The notes below the pieces were generated by a model. The model worked only from the letters and a program-made list of their open reading frames with translations, did no database searches and was not told where the DNA came from. From Mariprofundus sp. EBB-1 (GTDB lineage Bacteria > Pseudomonadota > Zetaproteobacteria > Mariprofundales > Mariprofundaceae), in the NCBI RefSeq assembly GCF_003665155.1, contig NZ_RCFQ01000001.1:62001-126000 (forward strand): a stretch of DNA of 64,000 bases. Direction: 5' to 3'. Positions 1-7,509 of this stretch are shown piece by piece. The position numbers were made by a program, and so were the translations under genes. Within the stretch, counting starts at the first letter, position 1; every line of letters starts with the position of its first letter.

Positions 1-888
1 TTGAATCGCATTGCACTCAATGAGGCTTGTGAATCGGCTGCGTTGCAGATGTCGAATGGCCTGGTGATTGTTGGTGATCTGGGTGGAACAATTTACGCCC
101 TGGATATAGATCAGGCAAAAGTGATCTGGTCTGTGGGTCTGTCAGCGGCGCTGATTGGCAGTCCGATTGCATATGGCGATGGTTTTATTATTCAGACATC
201 GAATAATCAGCTTTATCGTTTTAGTCATGATGGTAAAAAAATATGGAGTTATTCGGACGCGCTTGGTGGCCTGAGTATGCATTTATCTCCGTCACCTGTT
301 GTTTATAAAGGACGTGTCTTTGCAGCGCTGAGTAATGGCGATGTGGTCGCCTTGAATGCGGATACGGGTAGTTTTATCTGGAAACGCCAGCTGTTATTGA
401 GCAATAAAGCATCGGTGATGAGCGAATTGAAAGTGCCAGTTGCGATGCCTTTGTTGATCACGGCTAAGCAATCCGGTCGTGATGAAGATGTGTTGCTGGT
501 TCCTGTGTTTCAGGGGCAGTTGTCATTCCTCTCTTTGCTTGATGGAAGTACATTGAGTAATCGCAAAATTTCGTCTAAATCCTCACCTCTATTGGTTGGT
601 GATCAGGTGTTTGTTGCTGATACATCGGGCGCATTAAGTGCTTTGAATGCCCTGGATGGAGAAACGACCTGGAAACAGCAGTTGAGTGATGGTGAATTGA
701 CTGGCCCGGTGTTGTGGCAGGGCAGTCTCTGGGTAGCCGATGATCAGGCTACGGTTTATCGCCTGAGCCAGTCAGGTAAATTATTAGCCAGCAAAGATCT
801 GGATGGGCGTATTGATCGTTCTCCAGTAGTTGGTAAAAACGGTATATTGGTGCGCAATAATCTGGGCTCCATCTACATGCTGCGTTAA
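1..888 (+). CDS. bamB: BamB-like outer-membrane assembly beta-propeller, 5' truncated
   Basis: The reading frame is open from the first base, so the N-terminus (signal peptide and lipobox expected) lies outside the window. The visible 295 residues are successive beta-propeller blades of PQQ/WD40-like type, with recurring patterns such as ALDIDQAKVIWS and ALNADTGSFIWK. BamB is the lipoprotein subunit of the BAM complex that inserts beta-barrel proteins into the outer membrane, and is usually about 380-400 residues. The gene lies just upstream of der, which is the classic bamB-der order and supports the call. A generic PQQ-propeller protein is the only real alternative. Confidence 0.85.
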   Translation: MNRIALNEACESAALQMSNGLVIVGDLGGTIYALDIDQAKVIWSVGLSAALIGSPIAYGDGFIIQTSNNQLYRFSHDGKKIWSYSDALGGLSMHLSPSPVVYKGRVFAALSNGDVVALNADTGSFIWKRQLLLSNKASVMSELKVPVAMPLLITAKQSGRDEDVLLVPVFQGQLSFLSLLDGSTLSNRKISSKSSPLLVGDQVFVADTSGALSALNALDGETTWKQQLSDGELTGPVLWQGSLWVADDQATVYRLSQSGKLLASKDLDGRIDRSPVVGKNGILVRNNLGSIYMLR

Positions 889-909
889 AGCGTAGCTGGA
901 AGGTATATT

Positions 910-2370
910 TTGACTGAAGACATGAATGAAAAGCCCACTGGTGAGATTGGTGAGCATAAGGTGGCCCGACTTCCCGTCGTAGCGATTGTAGGCCGTCCTA
1001 ATGTCGGTAAGTCGACCCTGTTCAATCGACTGGTGGGTAAACGCAAGGCGATCGTTGGTGACCGTCCCGGTGTGACGGTGGATAGGCTAGAATCAGAATG
1101 CGGATTTGGTGCACGTGAAGTGGTGCTGGTGGATACTGGCGGCATTGGTGAAGGCACACATGATGTGATGCAGCCGGCCATTGATGCTCAAGTTGAAGCG
1201 GCTCTTGCCGTGGCTGAAGTAGTGCTGTTTGTGGTAGATGCGCAAGCGGGTTCGACACCTATCGATGATGCCATTGCCGATAAACTGCGGCGTCAGCATA
1301 TGCCGGTGTTGGTGATTGCCAATAAAGCCGAAAAGCCGGGTAGTGAAGTGGAATTTTTCAGGCTTGGTATGGGTGATCCGATTGCCGTATCTGCCGCGCA
1401 TGGTGAAGGCATTCGCCGCTTGGCAGATCTCGTTGAACGGGTGATTCCTGAAGCCCATGGTGATTTCTTATCGGATGCTGAGTGTAATATGCTCGCGTCA
1501 GTTGCCGTAATCGGGCGTCCGAATGTGGGTAAATCCACGCTGATCAATGCATGGCTGGGACGTGATCGCATGGTCGTTAGCGATATCGCAGGTACCACGC
1601 GTGATGCGATTGATAGCACCGTGCCGTTTAAGGATGGCACTGTACGTTTGGTAGATACCGCTGGTCAGCGTAAACATGGTCGCCTCTCCGATATTATTGA
1701 GTTTGTAGCGCGCGTAAAAGCTGTGCAGGCATTCAAACGTGCCGATGTGGCCGTGATGTTACTCGATGGTGGCGAAGGCATTGTTGAGCAGGATATGCGC
1801 TTGATGCAATTGGCTCAGGATGAAGGCTGTGCGCTTATCGTTGCAGTGAATAAACTTGATCTGCTTACATCGGAAGAGTGGAAATATTATGCCGAGCGTT
1901 TGAATTACAGGATGCGTGGTATGGCGGATATTCCTGTTTACCGTATTACAGCCAGCCGTCTAAAAGGTGTTAAACGCCTGCTTGAAGAAGCAGTCAAAGC
2001 AGCCGGGCGCAATAAATTTGAACTTGGTACCGGCCCGCTCAACCGCTGGCTCACCGAGGCCCAGGAAACGCAGCATCCACCATCCGATGGCGGTTCACTG
2101 GTGCGCTTGAAATATGCCTCTCAGATTGGCAGTTGCCCGCCGAGTATTAAAATTTTCTGTAATCGGCCGCAGGGATTGAAAACCAGTTATAAACGTTATC
2201 TGGAACAGTCATTTAGAAAGAGTTTTGCGCTGACCGGTGTACCAATCCGGTTTACATTCTCAGCCAGTAAAAATCCGTATCAAACGGATGCAAGGCCCAG
2301 TCTTAAGAAATCAGCAGAAAAAAGGTCCGGTCATAAAAAATCGCATCAATCAGATAAAAGGCATAAGTAG
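910..2370 (+). CDS. der: Der (EngA) tandem-domain ribosome assembly GTPase
   Basis: Der is an essential GTPase acting in 50S subunit maturation. Two G domains are visible, each with a GRPNVGKS P-loop (about residues 28-35 and 202-209), DTGG and DTAGQ switch II motifs, and G4 motifs NKAE and NKLD; a KH-like domain and a basic Lys/Arg/Ser-rich tail follow. The length of 486 residues is normal. The start chosen is TTG at 910, about seven bases after a GGAAGG ribosome-binding sequence; ATG at 922 is possible but poorly spaced. It follows bamB by 21 bp and is probably co-transcribed with it. Confidence 0.95.
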   Translation: MTEDMNEKPTGEIGEHKVARLPVVAIVGRPNVGKSTLFNRLVGKRKAIVGDRPGVTVDRLESECGFGAREVVLVDTGGIGEGTHDVMQPAIDAQVEAALAVAEVVLFVVDAQAGSTPIDDAIADKLRRQHMPVLVIANKAEKPGSEVEFFRLGMGDPIAVSAAHGEGIRRLADLVERVIPEAHGDFLSDAECNMLASVAVIGRPNVGKSTLINAWLGRDRMVVSDIAGTTRDAIDSTVPFKDGTVRLVDTAGQRKHGRLSDIIEFVARVKAVQAFKRADVAVMLLDGGEGIVEQDMRLMQLAQDEGCALIVAVNKLDLLTSEEWKYYAERLNYRMRGMADIPVYRITASRLKGVKRLLEEAVKAAGRNKFELGTGPLNRWLTEAQETQHPPSDGGSLVRLKYASQIGSCPPSIKIFCNRPQGLKTSYKRYLEQSFRKSFALTGVPIRFTFSASKNPYQTDARPSLKKSAEKRSGHKKSHQSDKRHK

Positions 2371-2372
2371 CT

Positions 2373-2819
2373 TTGCGCAGCTTTGAAGAAACGCGAACGG
2401 TCAACTGTTCGGTAGATGAGATGTTTGATATCGTATTGGATATCGAGGCATATCCGATGTTTCTTCCATGGGTTGCTGGCGCAACACTCTTAACAAAAGA
2501 GTCGGGTGAACTAACCGCAGAGTTGATTGCTGATCTGGCAGGTTCCCGTCACAGTTTTCAAACGATTGATCGTTTTGTAACCAATAAATTGATTGAAATT
2601 CGTCTGTTGGAAGGCCCTTTCCGTTTTTTGGAAAGCATATGGACCTTTGATGCTATGGATGATGGTACCTGTAGGGTACATTTCTCCATCGAGTTTGAAT
2701 TTCGCAGTATGATGCTTGATCTGGTGGCCAGTCCTATTTTTTCTACCGCATGTAAATCGATGGTGTCTGCATTTGAAAAACGCGCCATTGAACTTAAACC
2801 AATTGCAGAGGGAAGCTGA
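2373..2819 (+). CDS. ratA: RatA/Coq10 family START-domain protein
   Basis: This 148-residue protein fits the polyketide cyclase/START (Coq10, RatA) family: a single hydrophobic-ligand-binding helix-grip fold opening with the characteristic DIVLDIEAYPMFLPW segment. Family members help ubiquinone function; E. coli RatA was reported as a toxin blocking 70S assembly, but the conserved role is probably lipid or quinone handling. The start is TTG at 2373, two bases after the der stop. The stop overlaps the next start (TGATG), so it is translationally coupled to the rnfH-like gene, the standard ratA-ratB arrangement. Confidence 0.88.
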   Translation: MRSFEETRTVNCSVDEMFDIVLDIEAYPMFLPWVAGATLLTKESGELTAELIADLAGSRHSFQTIDRFVTNKLIEIRLLEGPFRFLESIWTFDAMDDGTCRVHFSIEFEFRSMMLDLVASPIFSTACKSMVSAFEKRAIELKPIAEGS

Positions 2820-3127
2820 TGCATGTATCTGTGATCTATGCCTTGCCGCAAGAACAATTTATTGAAGAGTTGGATGTGGCTGAAGGGACAACAGCCGAAG
2901 AAGCAGTACTGATGTCCGGTTTGATGGATAAACACCCTGAGATCGATCTGAAGGTCAATAAACTGGGTATCTTTGCCAAGCTGGCAAAAGGCACGCAGGA
3001 ACTTAAAACAGGTGATCGTGTAGAGATTTACCGTGCTCTACCTGCCAAACCTCGCAATGCCCATGCTGCAGATGATAAAAAAGAGCGCATCCGTGCCAGA
3101 AAAGCTTCCCGCGCCACTGCTAAATAA
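2819..3127 (+). CDS. rnfH: RnfH family (RatB) ubiquitin-like small protein
   Basis: The 102-residue product matches the RnfH/RatB family, a beta-grasp (ubiquitin-like) fold. The signature DRVEIYRALPAKPRNA segment near the C-terminus is typical (usually DRVEIYRPL.ADPK), followed by a charged Lys/Arg tail. The biochemical role of the family is unsettled; some members lie beside rnf genes, most beside ratA as here. The ATG overlaps the ratA stop by one base. It ends the bamB-der-ratA-rnfH run. Confidence 0.85.
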   Translation: MHVSVIYALPQEQFIEELDVAEGTTAEEAVLMSGLMDKHPEIDLKVNKLGIFAKLAKGTQELKTGDRVEIYRALPAKPRNAHAADDKKERIRARKASRATAK

Positions 3128-3193
3128 GTGCCGTTACCCTTTTGAACTTTGGGCTATGACGGCTCGCTATCATGTTGAAATAGATAAAGTTAA

Positions 3194-4291
3194 ATGCGTA
3201 TATTGATTGCTCCTGATGCATTTAAAGGGACGTTGACTTCGCGTCAGGCTGCTGCAGCCATGGCGGCTGGCATCGCTTCGGTGAGGCCTGATGTGGAGAT
3301 AATCACTATGCCGCTGGCCGATGGTGGTGAGGGCACTCGGGATATTTTTCAAAACCTCTATGGTGGTGTGGTGGCGCATGACATACTGTTTTTTGATGAT
3401 CATGGCCGATCCTCTGTCTTGATTGAATGCGCTACGTTGATTGGTTTGAATTTGCCATCCATGCAAAAAATCAATGTGTTTGAGCGTGGCAGTAGTGCCC
3501 TTGGAAGAAGCTTGCTGACAGCATTGCAGTCAGGTGTACTGGATGTGCGGGTTGCGTTGGGTGGCAGTGCCACAGTAGATGGTGGCCTGGGTCTGTTGAT
3601 GGCATTGGGTTGTCGCGTACTGGATGGTGATGGACTGCCAGTTTCTGCTGATCTGAATGGATTGATGCAGGCCAGAAGCATTGAAGCTGGTGGGCTGAGT
3701 GCGCTATTCAAGGATGTATCGATCACTATCTTGTCTGATGTTCAGAATCCGTTGTGTGGGCATGATGGGGCTGTTTGCGTGTACGGGGCCCAGAAGGGTA
3801 TAAAAGCCGCTCAACTATCATCTGTCGAGGCTGCAATGCGCCAATGGGGTGCTTTGTGTGAGAAAGTATTTGGACTTTCAGTCCATGAATCTGCAGGAGC
3901 AGGTGCGGCTGGCGGTATTGGTTTTGCGATACAATTGTTGGGGAAATGCTGCAATGTGAAGCGTGTGTCAGGTGCTGAACAAGTAATGTGTGCCAGTCAC
4001 TTTGATCAGTTGGTGCATACGGTGGATTGGGTTGTGACCGGTGAAGGGCGCAGTGATGCGCAGACCTTGCATGGGAAACTGCCGTTCATGGTGGCGCAAC
4101 AGGCAAACAAGGCGGGTGTGCCTACCGTACTGATTGCAGGAGAAATATTGGATAAGCAAGCGTTGCAGGACTATTTTGCTGAGATGATCAGCGCTACCCC
4201 TGAAGGTGTGTCCATAGCGCAAGCTATGCCGCGTGCTGAGGCGTATCTGGCAGATGCTGCGGCGCACTGGGCGCAGGAGGCATTATCATGA
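3194..4291 (+). CDS. Glycerate kinase (GlxK/GarK family)
   Basis: A 365-residue glycerate kinase of the bacterial GarK/GlxK type, phosphorylating glycerate to phosphoglycerate with ATP. The N-terminal APDAFKGTLTS motif and the MPLADGGEGT motif are diagnostic, as are the Gly-rich VALGGSATVDGGLG and TGEGRSDAQTL segments. Full length is normal. It overlaps aat in an ATGA junction, so both are probably on one transcript, although they have no known pathway link. Which phosphoglycerate isomer is made cannot be told from sequence. Confidence 0.92.
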   Translation: MRILIAPDAFKGTLTSRQAAAAMAAGIASVRPDVEIITMPLADGGEGTRDIFQNLYGGVVAHDILFFDDHGRSSVLIECATLIGLNLPSMQKINVFERGSSALGRSLLTALQSGVLDVRVALGGSATVDGGLGLLMALGCRVLDGDGLPVSADLNGLMQARSIEAGGLSALFKDVSITILSDVQNPLCGHDGAVCVYGAQKGIKAAQLSSVEAAMRQWGALCEKVFGLSVHESAGAGAAGGIGFAIQLLGKCCNVKRVSGAEQVMCASHFDQLVHTVDWVVTGEGRSDAQTLHGKLPFMVAQQANKAGVPTVLIAGEILDKQALQDYFAEMISATPEGVSIAQAMPRAEAYLADAAAHWAQEALS

Positions 4292-4908
4292 TTGAGTTTC
4301 CTGATCCTTCACATGCCGATGAAAATGGTTTGCTGGCAGCCGGTGGAAATTTGCAGCCGCAAACATTATTGGCGGCGTATGCCAAAGGGATATTTCCGTG
4401 GTATGCTGAAGATCAACCGATTTTGTGGTGGGCACCCGATCCGCGTATGGTGCTGTTCCCGGCCGAGTTTCACTGTTCAAAACGACTGGCGCGTCGTATG
4501 CGGAAGGATATTTATACGGTCTCTTATGATGAGGGTTTTGATGCGGTGATTGCTACATGTGCCGATATTCCGCGCAAAGAGCAAGATGGCACATGGATTT
4601 TGCCTGAAATGCTCACAGCTTATCGTCGAATGCATGAGCTTGGCCATGCTCATTCGGTAGAGGTCTGGGAAGGTGACGCGCTAGTTGGTGGCTTATACGG
4701 CGTGCTGTGTAATCAGATCTTTTTTGCCGAGTCGATGTTTAGTAAACGCATTGATGCATCAAAAGTGGCGCTGGCCACACTGTGTGAAATTGCCTTGCGG
4801 GAAAAGTGGAAGTTGATTGATTGCCAGTTTCATACAGATCACCTGCAAAGCCTAGGTGCGAGAGAAATTTCGCGCGATGAATTTATAAGCCGGATCACTT
4901 GCGAATAG
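4288..4908 (+). CDS. aat: Leucyl/phenylalanyl-tRNA-protein transferase
   Basis: Aat transfers Leu or Phe from its tRNA to proteins with N-terminal Arg or Lys, marking them for ClpAP through ClpS (the N-end rule). The 206-residue length is a little short but normal. Conserved family segments are present: FPDPSHADENGLLAAGG, KGIFPWY, WWAPDPRMVL, SVEVWEGD and GGLYGV. The start ATG at 4288 overlaps the previous stop (ATGA) and has an AGGAGG eight bases upstream. It is the last plus-strand gene before the minus-strand accessory island. Confidence 0.95.
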   Translation: MIEFPDPSHADENGLLAAGGNLQPQTLLAAYAKGIFPWYAEDQPILWWAPDPRMVLFPAEFHCSKRLARRMRKDIYTVSYDEGFDAVIATCADIPRKEQDGTWILPEMLTAYRRMHELGHAHSVEVWEGDALVGGLYGVLCNQIFFAESMFSKRIDASKVALATLCEIALREKWKLIDCQFHTDHLQSLGAREISRDEFISRITCE

Positions 4909-4985
4909 TGAGCATGTTTTATGAAACATACCACGTTGAATGAGGGGATGGAGTGAAACGGAAGTCCTTCGCTAAGCTTATTGGA

Positions 4986-5252
4986 TTAACCTTTTTCATA
5001 ATGATATTTACAGGCAATTACTGTGATATGAGTGTCATTAACGGCGTAAACCAATCGATTAGCATCATCAATTCTGCGTGACCAGAAACCTACCAGATTT
5101 TCTTTCAATGCCTCTGGCTTTCCAATGCCTGAAAAAGGACTCCGAAGTGTATCGTCGATCAACCTATTGATGCGTTTCAATGTTTTTCTATCTTGACCCT
5201 GCCAGTACAGATAATCTGACCATGCGGCATCGGTCCAGGCTAAATGTCTCAT
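4986..5252 (-). CDS. yoeB: YoeB-type mRNA interferase toxin
   Basis: An 88-residue RelE-superfamily toxin very close to E. coli YoeB. It cuts mRNA in the ribosomal A site after activation by stress proteolysis of its antitoxin. The catalytic set is intact: Glu47, Arg66, His84 and Tyr85 line up with E. coli E46, R65, H83 and Y84. The DYLYWQ, GFWSRRI and KYHYE motifs are all present. The gene overlaps the upstream antitoxin gene by four bases (ATGA), giving the standard coupled order antitoxin then toxin. It converges with aat. Confidence 0.95.
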   Translation of the reverse strand: MRHLAWTDAAWSDYLYWQGQDRKTLKRINRLIDDTLRSPFSGIGKPEALKENLVGFWSRRIDDANRLVYAVNDTHITVIACKYHYEKG

Positions 5253-5503
5253 TCGCTCAATAAATCTTTTTCTTGCGCTTTTCCTTGTCTGAATTGCTCA
5301 ATGGATCTGCTTAGATGCTCAGCATTTGCGGGAGATTTTAGCAAATAAACTGTTTCCATCAGGCTATTGTAGTAATCCAATGACATGACAACTGCATCTT
5401 CACTGTCTCGTCTTGTAATAACAGTGCAGTCAGCGTCATCTATGACGTGATTCAATACAGATTTAAGATTATTCCTTGCTTCAGTAAATGAGACTATATT
5501 CAT
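5249..5503 (-). CDS. yefM: YefM antitoxin (Phd/YefM family)
   Basis: The antitoxin partner of YoeB and, by family precedent, the DNA-binding autorepressor of the pair. The N-terminal FTEARNNLKSVLNHV segment and the VITRRDSEDAVVMSLDYYNSL segment match the Phd/YefM fold; the C-terminal tail, including LLKSPANAEHL, is the toxin-binding part. The frame extends to a GTG at 5512, but the ATG at 5503 is preferred: it has GAGGT eight bases upstream and gives 84 residues, the usual YefM length. Paired TGTACA operators lie just upstream. Confidence 0.93.
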   Translation of the reverse strand: MNIVSFTEARNNLKSVLNHVIDDADCTVITRRDSEDAVVMSLDYYNSLMETVYLLKSPANAEHLSRSIEQFRQGKAQEKDLLSE

Positions 5504-5518
5504 TTTAAGCACCTCACA

Positions 5519-5575
5519 TGTACAACTTATAGGGCAAGTGTAGGACTTGCAGTATGTTGTGCAACTTATTGTACA
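5519..5575 (-). promoter_or_regulatory. Probable yefM-yoeB autoregulatory operator (paired TGTACA)
   Basis: Two TGTACA hexamers sit at 5519-5524 and 5570-5575, directly upstream of yefM, the first ten bases or so before its ribosome-binding site. TGTACA is the core of the palindromes bound by E. coli YefM and YoeB. Position and motif identity support an operator; the precise promoter between them is not resolved. Confidence 0.7.
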
Positions 5576-5691
5576 TGTTGAATGGTTTTATCATATAAGG
5601 TTAACGGCTTTTAAGGGGCTACATGCGCAGTAAGTTTAGGAGACATAACACCTAATAAGTTGATGGTTATGGAATTGAGTATTGCGTCCCT

Positions 5692-5708
5692 AGAACTTGC
5701 GAAGTTCT
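5692..5708. repeat. Perfect 7-bp inverted repeat in the yefM-HNH gap
   Basis: AGAACTT and AAGTTCT arms flank a GCG loop in the gap between the yefM control region and the 3' end of the HNH gene. There is no T-run, so it is not a convincing intrinsic terminator. The rest of 5576-5810 shows no gene. Confidence 0.5.
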
Positions 5709-5810
5709 CATTGTCAGATCAAGTCAGAACTAATACAAATAATTATTAAGTGAACGAAATGTCATTGCTGTTATGCATCAATGATAGACCTGACCCTACT
5801 TATCCTATAC

Positions 5811-6470
5811 TCACAAATTACTTTTCCCTAAATTACATTTTGAACATAATGTTTGTAAGTTTTCTAAAACTGTATCCCCACCTTTGCTCCATGCAAGAAT
5901 ATGGTCAATGTGTAGCTCCACACTTTGGTCTTTTGCGGGGCTTGCACCGCATTGATTGCATGTGAAATTGTCTCTTTGCATTACCTTAAAACGTAACCTC
6001 AATGATGGGTCTCGACCTGTTTTTCTTTGTTGTTGTTTTGGTTCGGCCATATCAGGTGCTGTAAGTTCCTCACCGTTAGCCCAGATAACAAAGCTTTGGA
6101 GCGCATTTGTCCATGTTGTAAAAGCACGATTATAAGGACTCTGTGAATATGATGAAATTTCGTTGGTTAAATCAGAGCGTCTAGGTTGGCGACCTAAATG
6201 CTCCCAAAGATTTAGAATGTTTTCAAAAAGCTTCTCATTTGGAACGTTGTTTACATTTGATGTTTTAAGTCCAGATTTTTCAAGAGCTTTATTCCATGTA
6301 CCAAATTTACGGCTCGCTGTTGTAACATCATACTTACCATGCTCACCATAAAGGCGCTGTGTTACTTTTTCGTTACTTAACTCCTTTGCGACTCTCTTTA
6401 GGTCATCAATTATTTTTTGCTCACTTACAGGAGTATTCGGAGCTTTTATAAATGTAAATTGATTATCCAT
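5811..6470 (-). CDS. HNH endonuclease with homing-endonuclease-associated repeats
   Basis: A 219-residue protein. Residues about 18-68 and 80-130 look like two copies of the homing-endonuclease-associated helical repeat, each with a basic residue-F-x-TW-x-NA-type core (KFGTWNKAL, AFTTWTNAL). Residues 160-219 form an HNH nuclease with paired zinc knuckles (C171/C174 and C209/C212), H187-x-D-H190 and N204. ATG at 6470 has AAGGA close upstream. The gene is AT-rich compared with the core genes and the TIR gene beside it, which suggests separate acquisition. It could be a mobile-element nuclease or part of a defence locus; the substrate is unknown. Confidence 0.8.
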   Translation of the reverse strand: MDNQFTFIKAPNTPVSEQKIIDDLKRVAKELSNEKVTQRLYGEHGKYDVTTASRKFGTWNKALEKSGLKTSNVNNVPNEKLFENILNLWEHLGRQPRRSDLTNEISSYSQSPYNRAFTTWTNALQSFVIWANGEELTAPDMAEPKQQQRKTGRDPSLRLRFKVMQRDNFTCNQCGASPAKDQSVELHIDHILAWSKGGDTVLENLQTLCSKCNLGKSNL

Positions 6471-6481
6471 AATTCCTTATT

Positions 6482-6555
6482 GGGCTAACGACTAAGCTAA
6501 GGGGCGACAAAAGACGAGAGCCTTTTGTCGCCCCGCTTAAGCGTCTTGTTAGAAC
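6482..6555 (-). repeat. Candidate integron attC recombination site
   Basis: Thirteen-base perfect arms (6501-6513 and 6522-6534) form a hairpin. It is framed by weaker complementary blocks and by outer CTAAC (6485-6489) and GTTAG (6548-6552), the complementary ends expected of R'' and R' core sites in attC. Read on the minus strand it begins 14 bases after the TIR stop and ends about a dozen bases before the HNH start codon, as for a gene cassette boundary. The core sites deviate from the textbook RYYYAAC/GTTRRRY consensus, and no integrase gene is in the window. A plain hairpin terminator is the alternative. Confidence 0.55.
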
Positions 6556-6569
6556 ATAAGACCACAGAG

Positions 6570-7265
6570 TTAAATCTCAACTAACTCTGCGATTTTTTTT
6601 GCGACAACTTCCATTGAATCTTCAGAAGTATCCAGGCCAGTTCTAGAGGCTAGCATGGGGCTGACATTTCGTAGAGCTTCATAAGAAGTGTCGTGTACGA
6701 TAGGAATGAGCTGATTACCGGCCAATAGTGTTGAAAGCTCTTTGTCGGCAACACTCTCTTTTGGTAGGCGTTCCAGCATTGCGGGGGTCACCAGCACAAG
6801 CCCTATTCGGGATTTCGCTAAGCCCTTGTCGATGGCGCGCATCATTGGCACACCAAGTCCAAGGTCCTTCTCGCTGAACCAAACTTTGACACCAGAAGCC
6901 TCAAGCAAATCGTGCAGCTCTTTGGCTACTCCTTTACGGTCGCCCCAAGCATGACATAGAAAAACATCACGAAGATCAGGTTGCAGCGCTGCTCGAGACT
7001 CAACGGCTTCTCGGATTGGTGTGAGTGACTGCACTTGGGACGTCGTATACGACACGGACGAACCCGCTTTCGACCAGCGCGGCCTTGAACTGCTGCTGGA
7101 CCTGCCTCCGCCGGTACCATAGCTACCCCTGCTGCTGCCCGACGAGGAGTAGGACGGGGACGATCCGAAGCTGCTGTAGCGGCCATAGCGGCCACCGCAT
7201 GCAGGACAGGCCGCTGCCCCGCTCGCTGTGCGATGTCCATTTACTGGTGCTGTGCATCTAGCCAT
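6570..7265 (-). CDS. TIR-domain protein with Ser/Gly/Tyr-rich N-terminal region
   Basis: A 231-residue protein. Residues 1-25 hold a short Cys/His motif (C4, H11, C20, C23) that could bind zinc; residues 26-70 are low-complexity Ser/Gly/Tyr/Arg sequence; residues about 99-225 are a TIR domain (VFLCHAWGD, KVWFSEKDLGLG, GLAKSRIGLVLVTPAML). Glu176 in the KELSTLL helix is the candidate NADase catalytic residue. Bacterial TIR proteins of this kind often deplete NAD or make NAD-derived signals in antiphage defence. There is no fused sensor domain. GC content is visibly higher than in neighbours, a sign of transfer. The ATG has AGAGGA eight bases upstream. Confidence 0.85.
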   Translation of the reverse strand: MARCTAPVNGHRTASGAAACPACGGRYGRYSSFGSSPSYSSSGSSRGSYGTGGGRSSSSSRPRWSKAGSSVSYTTSQVQSLTPIREAVESRAALQPDLRDVFLCHAWGDRKGVAKELHDLLEASGVKVWFSEKDLGLGVPMMRAIDKGLAKSRIGLVLVTPAMLERLPKESVADKELSTLLAGNQLIPIVHDTSYEALRNVSPMLASRTGLDTSEDSMEVVAKKIAELVEI

Positions 7266-7509
7266 GTCGTAATCCTCTCATTTTGTAATAGTTATTTCAT
7301 CTACTCTTCTAGCCCAGCTTATTAGTAGGTATAAATATCTTTTTGATTGATGCACCTTTTGTATACCTCCAAGCAACCCTTTCATGTTTTAGCGTAGACG
7401 ATAATGCTCCATTGTCAAAGTGTTGCTATAGCGGTTCATTGCAAAAATGGGTGTTTTGAGATAACAATTGGGAAGCTTTGTTTATTCTCTCAAACCAAAA
7501 GGAATCTTT

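Noticed and set aside
5692-5708. GAAC-N7-GTTC palindrome as a LexA box
   Set aside because: Alphaproteobacterial LexA sites are direct GTTC-N7-GTTC repeats; this is an inverted repeat and does not sit before any gene start.
5642-5778. Second attC after the HNH gene
   Set aside because: Possible outer CATAAC/GTTATG ends were seen on the minus strand, but the interior lacks the paired arms needed for an attC hairpin.
5779-5805. Remnant of a REP/RAYT element downstream of the HNH gene
   Set aside because: The ATAGACCTGACCC sequence looked familiar, but there is no inverted partner or transposase to support it.
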